A DNA stretch of 64,000 nucleotides from Paracyclopina nana (taxonomy: Eukaryota; Arthropoda; Copepoda; Cyclopoida; Cyclopettidae), in contig JAGUCH010000002.1 in the NCBI GenBank assembly GCA_019096065.1, forward strand, positions 10,614,501-10,678,500, read 5' to 3'. The notes beneath the pieces are model-generated. The model saw nothing but the letters and a program-made list of their open reading frames with translations, did not search any database and had not been told where the DNA came from. Made by a program: the position numbers and the translations under genes. Shown one piece after another: positions 33,101 through 42,100 of the stretch; positions within the stretch are counted from its first letter, which is position 1, and each line of letters begins with the position of its first letter.

Positions 33101-36100
33101 ATGCAACGCCGGTCGGCAAGAGGTCCGGACGCAGCTGGATGGGGAAACCCAAATCAGCCAGACCAAGCCATGGGGAATCAAGAGGACTGGCCATATGTCC
33201 CATGGGAGCCACGAAACTTTTACGGAAAGTCTAGCCTCAAGCTCTCACAGGTAGAAATACCAAAGTTTGATGGATGGCACCCCACCGAATACTATCGATT
33301 CAAAGAGCGATTCAAGTCATTCGTACATGGAGACTCCGCCATGTCCATCAGTGAGAAATGGGCGAGGCTATTGGACAGCACACAGGGCGGTCCAGCAGGC
33401 GATTTAGTGGACGAGTTTGCCAAGGATGAAGATGGTTACTACGAAGCTCTAGAAAGTCTCGAAAGAGAATTCGGGAATGACAAGTTGCAATTTGACTACT
33501 TCATGCAAGAATTGTCAGAGCTCACCCCCTTGGACATGACTGACCCAGAGAACGTGATGAATGCGCGCAAACTAATAAATCGTATTCATAAGCACTTAGT
33601 CAATTCGGGTAGCTATCATGGAGAAATCCAGGACAGCACTATATTTCGTAGTTTGAAACTTACCCCGACGACACAATTGATGGTCAATCAACTCCTGATG
33701 GCTGAGAAGCGTACCCACATGACCTTTCAGCTCTTCAGAGACTGGACGGCCCACCATCAGCGCATTGAGAGGTGTCAAGGCTACAACAAGTCTGCCTCCA
33801 AAGCTGAAAAGACAAGAAAGGCAGCCGCAAAAGGTATTCATGCATTCCAGGCGTCAAACTCACCTAGTTGGGAGCCGCTCGACGAGGATGACTTTCACAC
33901 AGGCAGGCCGCAAAAGCAGCCGGTAGCTTTCAACCACGTCGCCATGCATCCTTCGACACAGGGCTCAGCTTCTAGACTCGCTCCAGAAATGGGGGACGAT
34001 GCTGAGGAAGAAGAGTTGCCAGTCATCAACGAAATGGGCACGGTCACTATCATGTCAGTCTCCAAGGGAGATCAACGGTACTTCACAAAGTGCCCCGAAT
34101 GCGACACCACCGACCACATGCTGTATAATTGCCCGCACTTGTTGTCCATGCACGCAATTGGAAGGCTAAAGAAGGCAAGAGATTACAAGGCATGTTTTAG
34201 GTGCCTAGGAGGAGTGCATCAGGTGTATGAATGCCGAAAAAACTGGAGCTGCAAAGAATGCGGCTCTAAGACTCACCACAATCTCTTGCACGATGCCTGG
34301 AAGTCGAAAGCCACAGATGCCAAGCCACAAGATCCACCTGCAAAGAAAAAAGAAGACACTCAAAAAGAAAGGTTGGATGAATTAGAAAAAAGGGTGGCTA
34401 TGCTTTTGGTGAAGAAGCCGTCGTCTCCAGTATCCGCCAATCTGTTTACCGGCCACAGTACTTATGCGGGCGGAAAAGGGAAGACAGACTACAGAGACTC
34501 TGAAAATAAAGAAACGATTAAGCCGGCTGTCGACACTGCAAAGGAAGAAATTCCCGTCACAGCACCCGTTGCTGGGGCAACATGCAGCGAAAGCCAGCCA
34601 ATCATGACAACAACGATCTACAAGGACCCCGATGGCTGGGATGAAATTGATCCCCTCAAAACGGAGCCCGAAAGGTCAGAAGTTGTCAATTGCCTCGCCA
34701 CCGCAGAGGAAGGACTCCTAAGTTTTTGCGTGGTGCCAATCATGGTAGCCAATCCTGAAACGGGACAATTTGTCAAAGTTAACGCATTCCTCGATACGGG
34801 AGCTCAGCTTTCGATGGTCACTGACAACTTGGCAAACAAATTGGGCTTGAAAGGGCCAAAAGACGACCAGACATTGAAAATGATTGCCACAACACTCAAT
34901 TTACCAAGCAGGTTAGTCAGTCTGAGGGTTAAAGCAGTGGGGGGAGATAAACATCATGATCTGCCAGTCCATACCCTCACTGAACTACCATCCTCCATCA
35001 ACACCCCGCCCATTAACAGGTTGAAGCAAAAATTCAAAATTTTGAAAGATTTTAATCTGCCGACTTATGCGAGAAATCCGCATCCCGACATTTTACTTGG
35101 TCTAGACTGCTTTAACCTCATCATGCCTACTAAGATTTTGCACAAAAAGGAGGGTGACCCGTATGTTTATGAGTGTGAGCTGGGCACAGTACTTACCTAT
35201 TATGACCCCACTGCTGGTCAAAGTGGGAAAGAAAAGGTAGTAGCGTTTGCGGCCATGACTTCCACCAAGGACTTCGATCAACAAGAACCCCCAGGTGTCT
35301 TAGTTTGCGATCAATGCAACAGGTCACCAGGGCCACCCATCGAAAGTCTGCAAGCAATGTGGGAATTCGACAGGCCCCAAGTGGATGCAGCCCCCACAAT
35401 GAGTATAAATGACCAAAAGGCCTTGGACATTCTGGTAGGCACCATAACCCAGTTGGAAAACAAGGCTTACCAGATGAGGCCGATGTGGAAGGATGGGGAG
35501 CCTCGTTTTACTTGTAACCGGCTCAGGGTGATGAAGTCCACGGCTTGCCTGGAAAGGAAACTTTTCTTGCATGACGAAGCCACTTATGATAAAGCCACAG
35601 AAGAAATTCTGGAGTGGCTGAGATTAGGTTTCATTAGAGCTCTCGATCCCCTAAAAGACAACTTGGATGACGGCAATTATTTAGATTGGCTGCTGGTTGA
35701 AAGACCAGATAAACCGTCCATGCCAGTCAGAGTTGTCTTTGACGGAGCGCGAAAGCACTTTGGAAAAAGTCTGAATGACGCTTTGTTGCCAGGGCCCAAG
35801 CTGCAAAGAAACGTGTTCGAGATACTTGTAGGAGCTAGAGAAAAACCTGTGATGCTAGTAGCCGACATTTCAAAAATGTTCCTCCGCTTCAAGCTGGATC
35901 CAGAATCCAGGAAGTACCACAGGTTTGTGTGGCAGGGTGTCTGCTATGAGGCTACATCTGTTGTCTTTGGAACGGCCTCAGCTCCATGCATGGCTACCTT
36001 TGCCATGAAGCATCACATCTCTAAGTTCCAGGAGACTCACCCACAGGCGTTCAGAATCCTGGACAAGTTCCTATATGTGGACGACGTTTTTGCCTCCGTG

Positions 36101-39100
36101 GAGGACGCCAGCGAGGCCAAAGAGGCCATTCGGCAAATCTTGGAGGTAGGCGAGGCAGGATCGATGCCATTCCGTAAATGGGGCAGCAGCTGCCCCGAAG
36201 CACTTGCTGAGGTGGACCAGGATCTCATCTTGCCCGGATTTCAAGTCCAGTCTGAGGACGCCGATGTGACCAAGGCACTTGGCATGTACGTGGACTGTAT
36301 CGGCGACCAGATCGTCTTTCAACCGCCAGATGCTGAATTCATGTCTCAGTCACCACTCACTATGAGGATGATGGCCCAGTTCGTGCCCAGGTTGCATGAC
36401 CCCCTCAACTTATTGTCGCCGTTCATCCTGAAAGGGAAAAGGCTGATTCAGCGGATTTGGCAGCTAAAGATGCTATTTGAGATCGAGTGGGACACAGCTC
36501 TAGAAATGGTCGATCACCCAGAAATGGTCGAGATTCTGAAGGAATGGAAGGAGTACGTTCGTCAGGTGAAAGCCATTGAGCTATTCAGACTCCCAAGGGC
36601 AGTCAGGATTAGTTTCGCTGAAAAGGTAGAAATGCACGTGTTTACCGATGCAAGCGAGGCAGCGAAAGGAGCATGCGCCTATATTAGGACTGTCTACCCG
36701 TCTGGAGCCGTCGACTGCGTGCTCATGGCAGCTCGTCTCAACCTCGCTTCCTTGAGGCAGATCAGATCTATGCCAGAAATGGAGTTGAATGGCTGCGTTC
36801 TGGGCTCTGAATTGTGCTATGACCTAGAGAAATCTATGGAAAGGATTGATAGCATCACCTTGTGGACCGATTCTCAGTGTGCACTCACCTGGATTTGTAA
36901 GCCCGCTGGCAATTGGAGAGGCTATGTGGCGCGCAGAGTGACCTCGATCTACGACACCACCCACAAGCACCAGTGGAAGCATGTTCCTGGCAGGCTCAAT
37001 TCATCGGACTATATCACGAGAGGGATGTCCATTGAAGAATTGGCGTCTAGTGACACTTGGCTTCATGGCCCTGCCTTTTTGAGAGGACCTGAAAAGGACT
37101 GGCCAAGGTGGACACCCACTGTCACCGATGATGAAAGGGCTGCAATTGAAGGTTATATGAAGCTTAGGAAAGTACCGGGCGCTACCATTAAGGCTGGAAA
37201 GAAGGTGGTTAAAAAGCTCGTTATGTTAGCCACTTTTGAGCAGCTAGGCAGGTATACAATTCCTGAGTACTTGAAGCCCTCAGCAGGAACCATGGAACGC
37301 TGGACTAAGGCCCGAGACATGCCCTGTCCAGTACGTATGGAGGAGTTCTCCTCCTGGAAGAGATTGATCCGGGCTCTGTGCATTGCTGAAAGGTACCAGA
37401 CTCAGCTCGACTATCCATGGGAAGAAATTCCTAAAGGCCGACCTACGCAAGCGGAGTTTGATCACGTGGAAAAGAAAATGGTGGTTTGGCTTCAGCAGAA
37501 GGAATACAAAACCGAAATAGATTCCTTCCTAGCCAAAGGAGAATGGCCGAAAGGCTCAAAGTTGGGTCCTTTGGATCCATACATTGGAGCTGACGGAGAA
37601 ATCCGCACCCGAGGGCGGCTTGATGCGACCACAGCCGTGTGGGTGGGACGAAGACAATTAATTGTCCCCGGAGCTGCTAGAAAGCTCATTTTGGAAGACG
37701 TCCATCAGCAGCTTGGCCATGGCTATGGAAGGAACAGGTACCTAACTGAAGCTCAGACCAGGTACTGGCTTCCTGGGGCCAAAAACGTGATTAGGTCGAT
37801 CCTGAAAGGGTGTGCCATGTGCACTCGCTGGATAGCCAAGCAAGCTCCCCCACATATGGGTTTGCTGCCCCCGCACACGATTCCCATCACGGAATTCCTC
37901 CCGTTTCGATACACAAGCGTTGACATGTGCGGCCCATTTGCTACCTCGTTCCATAGGGAAACCTACAAGATGTACGTAATAGTTTTTATATGCGCACATA
38001 GTAAGGCTATTCACTGCGAAGAGGTGATCGACATTACCTCTGAGTCCTTGATGAGAGCCATCGAGTTGTTTGTGGCTCGAAGAGGATGCCCTTATGCACT
38101 CCGGTCTGACAACGGCAGCAACTTCGTGGGCTGCAGGGAGGATCTGAGGTGCAACCCGAGATACTCAGAGCTCAAGCAAAGGTTGCAGACCCTAGACTGG
38201 GATCGAGTGAGGCAATTCGGAGGCCACATTGGAATAGTAGAGTGGTCGCTTTCTCCCCCATGGGCGCCTCACTTCAACGGCCTCGCCGAGGCCGGGATCA
38301 AGATATTCAAGCGAGCCTTCTACCGCGAGTTTCACAGGAAAGTCACGCCTCTGGAAGACTTCCGATACATCATGGTGAAAGCCGAAGGATTCGTGAATGG
38401 CAGGCCCATCGGAGAAGTGGACGGACACTTCGTAACTCCAAACCATTTCCTCACCAGAGGACCACCCGGCGAAGCTCTGCCAGTCATCAAGAAGGAAGCC
38501 TTGCAGACCCTGGAAAAGAGGTACATATTATTAGACTCCATACTGCAACGTATGTGGGAGTTTTTTGCTGAAGAATTGGTGCAGAAACTGAAGAAGACCC
38601 CAAAATGGACTAAGTACAGGGAAACCTTGCTTAAGGGGGACGTGGTAGCAGTTCTTGATCAGCGAATGTCAGAAAGACGCTACTACTGGCCTTTGGGGAT
38701 CATTGAGAAGGTGGTTCTGGACCAGGATGGAGAAGTTCGTCGAGCTTTCGTGAAAATGATTCCTCCAGGACCTCCTGAAGATGAGAAGCTGCCAGTAGTA
38801 TACGAGAAGGCTACACAGGATCTCATCCCCCTCGAAGTCTTCAGAGAATCCGACCAATTGCTGCAGTGGCCAAAGGCTCGATGGGCGAAAGCCCCAGAAC
38901 TGCAAGAGCTCCAGGACGACGCCGACTGGGAAAGCCTCGATAGGCTAAACCAGGAGATAAATACTCCCGGAGCATTGGCACTTCACTTTTCGCAACTGGG
39001 CGTCGGGGCTGTGAACACGTTCCCGGCACTTGAAAGCTCTCCAAATGAGGATCGCGCCACTGGAGCGGCTGTCCTCGGGCTTTTTAAAGTATCTGACGAA

Positions 39101-39103
39101 TGA
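30173..39103 (+). CDS. BEL/Pao gag-pol polyprotein
   Basis: One uninterrupted ORF of 2976 codons. Roughly the first 1300 residues are a long Gag: Pro/Gln-rich, with a prion-like PNQGY segment near residues 260-310 and a structured Gag core around 1020-1220. CCHC/Cys-His knuckles follow (CPECDTTDHMLYNC, CFRCLGGVHQVYEC, CKECGSKTHHNLLH; ~1305-1375). The aspartic protease has FLDTGAQLSM (~1541). Reverse transcriptase has VADISKMF and YVDD (~1968); the Pao-type RNase H has FTDASEAAKGA (~2157). Integrase has an HHCC finger (HQQLGHGYG...CAMC) and D, D and E in VDMCGP, RSDNGS and LAEAGIK, followed by the C-terminal domain usual in BEL elements. The protease-RT-RNase H-integrase order defines the class. 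Confidence 0.95.
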   Translation: MTKSNRFIESTPVPERYSRRVRGEAPERGNALPNLELSPLREARTNVQRLRRLAGLEIVADASSSGTSSSLDSSRRSVRSQIGDSTDSYQWINEIEEFRRSILQGPDPLDGLVPAVPASTSIDTHHGSSNELGSILEAETPEDPLYALSETSPFHGFDSINNEMQRTPNNSGAARNILSSLGGDQEGGNPNSPQPGPSNAGSANVASSSAPNVAPDAGAPSSRAEMLSQSQVPEQNIATSAATQGYYPWPQMNMQFPGGYPAAPNQGLPVAPNQGYVPNQGYYPNMPMFNPMFMNPQMYQYAMQQGAQSFSQEPSQAPPQAMALITVVSTQSESLDNTTGTLPPMPSSSLQPPKRKRSSEKRNPDEIGDAGGNTQPLREIEHQKGKAPLGRYKAAASSSNRSGEYTPRGTRSRPNAAKQTQAGLNDMRDAQEEALAITEKLQNQFKVILPYVSQQRKTLLEGQQRATAEQLTSAKNALSGYLKELNSSRVAYDKAVVVARVEPSVQLQAAFSKCYNGVQKLLFSVEDLIRFRNEFAAKQQRQAREREAKVPQPGAGARKPDNNTGAAPQPIRSEPSQYQPMAFASDSATLSYEGLTVPEIVAAQESTGDYTIGTPLPQDWDDDGNIVGNYIVEPSMHDQGVRLLRKDSMEIFHLDKNQAQFPATRLWLGELARAQPGEIDRALSQHYAIRPPPKLRPDAGPQETLRNLQMSGYSHQRNLSETQQSNVTSTTRRNFMQVALAYAEHLSLLKDGTKAVRQIIDERAPLEHLTRQRQVYAEIIGSYMQARDSIVECNEPPPAADEGAMRTALDLQTELDDYITARNDVEAQRERIQRMAASQHSQPQAWSCGYQGAVMQTTNPTWTHANPISTHTSLRSNAPEFRPYASTTAANMMPRPYYQPQWTQPPPAQPPPVHFQTQWRGQMAPDLMATGQQMGGGQRPPAQPMFRQTRPFNPQVEPPMQREYRYPPPRYEPSAGMQRRSARGPDAAGWGNPNQPDQAMGNQEDWPYVPWEPRNFYGKSSLKLSQVEIPKFDGWHPTEYYRFKERFKSFVHGDSAMSISEKWARLLDSTQGGPAGDLVDEFAKDEDGYYEALESLEREFGNDKLQFDYFMQELSELTPLDMTDPENVMNARKLINRIHKHLVNSGSYHGEIQDSTIFRSLKLTPTTQLMVNQLLMAEKRTHMTFQLFRDWTAHHQRIERCQGYNKSASKAEKTRKAAAKGIHAFQASNSPSWEPLDEDDFHTGRPQKQPVAFNHVAMHPSTQGSASRLAPEMGDDAEEEELPVINEMGTVTIMSVSKGDQRYFTKCPECDTTDHMLYNCPHLLSMHAIGRLKKARDYKACFRCLGGVHQVYECRKNWSCKECGSKTHHNLLHDAWKSKATDAKPQDPPAKKKEDTQKERLDELEKRVAMLLVKKPSSPVSANLFTGHSTYAGGKGKTDYRDSENKETIKPAVDTAKEEIPVTAPVAGATCSESQPIMTTTIYKDPDGWDEIDPLKTEPERSEVVNCLATAEEGLLSFCVVPIMVANPETGQFVKVNAFLDTGAQLSMVTDNLANKLGLKGPKDDQTLKMIATTLNLPSRLVSLRVKAVGGDKHHDLPVHTLTELPSSINTPPINRLKQKFKILKDFNLPTYARNPHPDILLGLDCFNLIMPTKILHKKEGDPYVYECELGTVLTYYDPTAGQSGKEKVVAFAAMTSTKDFDQQEPPGVLVCDQCNRSPGPPIESLQAMWEFDRPQVDAAPTMSINDQKALDILVGTITQLENKAYQMRPMWKDGEPRFTCNRLRVMKSTACLERKLFLHDEATYDKATEEILEWLRLGFIRALDPLKDNLDDGNYLDWLLVERPDKPSMPVRVVFDGARKHFGKSLNDALLPGPKLQRNVFEILVGAREKPVMLVADISKMFLRFKLDPESRKYHRFVWQGVCYEATSVVFGTASAPCMATFAMKHHISKFQETHPQAFRILDKFLYVDDVFASVEDASEAKEAIRQILEVGEAGSMPFRKWGSSCPEALAEVDQDLILPGFQVQSEDADVTKALGMYVDCIGDQIVFQPPDAEFMSQSPLTMRMMAQFVPRLHDPLNLLSPFILKGKRLIQRIWQLKMLFEIEWDTALEMVDHPEMVEILKEWKEYVRQVKAIELFRLPRAVRISFAEKVEMHVFTDASEAAKGACAYIRTVYPSGAVDCVLMAARLNLASLRQIRSMPEMELNGCVLGSELCYDLEKSMERIDSITLWTDSQCALTWICKPAGNWRGYVARRVTSIYDTTHKHQWKHVPGRLNSSDYITRGMSIEELASSDTWLHGPAFLRGPEKDWPRWTPTVTDDERAAIEGYMKLRKVPGATIKAGKKVVKKLVMLATFEQLGRYTIPEYLKPSAGTMERWTKARDMPCPVRMEEFSSWKRLIRALCIAERYQTQLDYPWEEIPKGRPTQAEFDHVEKKMVVWLQQKEYKTEIDSFLAKGEWPKGSKLGPLDPYIGADGEIRTRGRLDATTAVWVGRRQLIVPGAARKLILEDVHQQLGHGYGRNRYLTEAQTRYWLPGAKNVIRSILKGCAMCTRWIAKQAPPHMGLLPPHTIPITEFLPFRYTSVDMCGPFATSFHRETYKMYVIVFICAHSKAIHCEEVIDITSESLMRAIELFVARRGCPYALRSDNGSNFVGCREDLRCNPRYSELKQRLQTLDWDRVRQFGGHIGIVEWSLSPPWAPHFNGLAEAGIKIFKRAFYREFHRKVTPLEDFRYIMVKAEGFVNGRPIGEVDGHFVTPNHFLTRGPPGEALPVIKKEALQTLEKRYILLDSILQRMWEFFAEELVQKLKKTPKWTKYRETLLKGDVVAVLDQRMSERRYYWPLGIIEKVVLDQDGEVRRAFVKMIPPGPPEDEKLPVVYEKATQDLIPLEVFRESDQLLQWPKARWAKAPELQELQDDADWESLDRLNQEINTPGALALHFSQLGVGAVNTFPALESSPNEDRATGAAVLGLFKVSDE

Positions 39104-42100
39104 TGGACCTGAAAAGGAAAATGAAAATTTTAGTTATGTACAAAGTGTTAGTTTTTATGCCATCATTGACGCCATCATTGACGAGTAGAGCGAGTCTTTC
39201 CGAAAGGAAGCTTCGACCCGCTTTGTTTTTATTTTTGTTAGTCGCCACTGAGCGAGATTCGCTGACGGTGATTTTTCCGTCAAATAGCAGCTGCGAAAGC
39301 AGACGCAAAAATTGTTGCGATCACTCAACCTCTCGCACTGCTAAACCAGTGCAGCCGGAGCTGAGCGGTGAACTGAGCGTCCGTTTCCCCTTTCGTTCCA
39401 CGCTGAGAAATCAGTTCACAGTCAGTGAAAATCTCTTGTGCAAAATTGTTGTCATGTCCGACCTGAGTGTTAACGCTCCGTCCGACGCCGTGATTGAGGC
39501 CATTCGCGACCTCGAAGCCTCCGTTGCCATCCGCAAGGAACAACTACGTGCTGAGGGCAAGCTTGAGTCCCAGGATGTGCCCTGGTTTGAGAGGCCACCG
39601 CCGCCGCCTTCTTTTGTGCGAGCTCGCTCAGCCTCACCTTGTCGGCCTCCGAGTGTCGTACGGCCGCCTCCTCCGCACGTCCGCAGCCGCACTCCGCCCC
39701 CGAGGAGCTCCACACCCGTGAGTCGCCTTCAGGGTCCTCCTCCAACTTATCGGATGTCGCCCGTCGGACTATCGTCTGGAACGTGGCCGCCATTGCCACT
39801 GGCCGTGCCTGCGATGGGCCCGTTGAAGAAGGAGGCCGAGTCCGCCGGACCGGTGACGAGGTCTCCTGAACCCGACGCCCTGCGAGTCCACGCTTATGAG
39901 GCTCGAAAGAGGGAGTTGGAGCTGGTCAAGAAGAGGAACGACGAGGCTCCCATTGTGCCACACCCCAGGGAGTTGGCTGAGGCCATGGAGGCCATGGAGG
40001 AGGACGACAGTGGTGCCTCTAAGAAGGTGATCTTCTCCCCGTTCGTCGAGGTCGCCAAGGTACGCGAAGGCGTCACCGAAGTCGATCGGGATCAACCCTT
40101 GGCCTCACTGCCCCAGGTCGAGGCCGACGCTGCTTCTGAAGCCGTGCGAGCGCCCAATCTGGACCTGTTGACGGGCGAGAGCACCAATGTACTGGTGAGC
40201 TATCAAGAGGAACCCGCCCCCGAGGATCCGGAAGCCCCTCTGATCAACCTGAGCTTCACCGAGGATGCCGAGGCCACCGTACGAGGCCTCGACTTGGATT
40301 CGGAGATGGCTAACATCGAGCTGCCTCCCCCGATTGTGCCCACAGATGCCTCCGCTGTGGGCAGCAGCAAGCTGTCCGATGCAAGCAGGGACGAAAGTCT
40401 CCTGCGAGGTCAAGTCTTGTCCTCAGGTAAAGCTAGCTTTAGTAATAAGCAGGATAGTGAGCTAAGTTTGGGGAGTCAAGCTCCTCCAGATGTAGATCAG
40501 GATTGCTCCGCTACCGCTGAGCTCTTAGGGGATAAAGATGATATGGAATGGGAGGGCGTGTGTGTGGATGAGGCCGATTTTGCGCTCCTTGATGATGACC
40601 CTCTGAGCCCACCTTCCGCCAAGACGGCCTCCTTGAGCAGAAATGCTCGATCATCCCCCGCATCAAAACGCCGCATGGAATCTACCCCTATACCTGAAAG
40701 AGAAAGAAAAACTGCTAAGCTCGAACTTACCTTGTCGACCATAGCTGAGAGATCGAGCCTCGAGATTGGGAGCGCGGAGAAGGAAGATCATACTTCTTCT
40801 CAAAAAACTGCCACGGGATCTTCTGCTGCTGCTGAGGGGAGTAATGTCTCCGAGGTCGTAGTTAATCGTTTGGGCCTCATCGTTTCAGGAGAATACCCGA
40901 GCCACTATGCCGAAAGGATCCTGGACATCGAGGAGGCTGTCAGGGGCATCATGGCCGCCCACGGGGCGAGGCTCACCCTGTGCGAGGACCAGGTCATCAA
41001 CGTGATGTCGGTGCCAGTAATGGTAGAGCACTACAGCGACCCCAGGGTGTCCTTCTTGGCACATTCCATGGACTATGGACCTCGAAGCCCCAAAGAATTC
41101 CGGCCTGAAGAAAAGAGGGCCATTGCCTGCGTGGTGGCTGAAAAGCTGGATGCCACTCGCGTTGCCCTGCTGGCGATGGGCCAAACTCCGCAAGCAGTCA
41201 TGCTTACTTGCCACCCCAAGCTATTCGATCTCTACGATAGCTATCAGAAGCAGACGCTCATCAAGCTGCGAACTGAGCAGAAGCCCATCAACCCGGGGCC
41301 CTTGAGGGGCGCAGCAAGGCAAGAGGCGTGGGATGCGTGGCAGATGCGCAAGGCCCTGGCAAGATCTTTCTATGGCAGTTGGATGAAGGGCGTGATCAAT
41401 GAGACGAGCGACGTGGGCATAGCCTCCATTTTGTCTTGCTACGGAGGCCAGATCACGGATGCAAACGTGCCAGAATTCGTGATCAGGTACTGGAAGACCT
41501 TTGCTCGGCATTGGGGGGACGAGGAAGGTCGAGATCACCTCTCCATGGACATCGAGGTCGACCCTCAGTATGGTGAGCTCCCCAGTGCTCCGCAGTGGGC
41601 GCCCATCGAGCCCAAGGGGAAACCCACCGATGATCCGCCGTGTCAAGCCGCCCAGGCCTATCTCGAAGGAGGTGTGGCTGTAAAATGCCCTCGCTCAGCC
41701 TGCCTTTCCAACGTGGTCGAGCCGCCGAAGTTGATGAAAGTCAAGAGGGGCAACAAGGGAGTCAACTGCTACGACGTGTACCCAATGAACGAGGCCTTCA
41801 ATGACATGGAGTTCGGCAGAGGGTCCTTTGACACCCGCCCTAACGGGGTCAAATCGGTGGTCCACTTGACCAAGGACTCTCAGTGGCCTCAAGTCGAGGC
41901 CATGCTGACCAAGAAGGGTTTTTTCCGGGCAGGCCAATTCGGTGGCATCATGACGTGCCATTTTGAGCCTTGGACCTACCAGGCATTGGAAGCGAAGGGC
42001 CTCATCGCCGAGGGCTCCACCCAATCCCCCGAGGGCTGCTTCACCGCAGCCACCTTTGGCGTGAAGGGCCACCTCCTCGTGGTGCACAGCCTGCACCCGG

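Noticed and set aside
39060-39103. Programmed frameshift from gag-pol into ORF2 (TTTAAAG present near the end)
   Set aside because: The heptamer is not in the required register and the ORF2 frame has a stop just upstream of its ATG.
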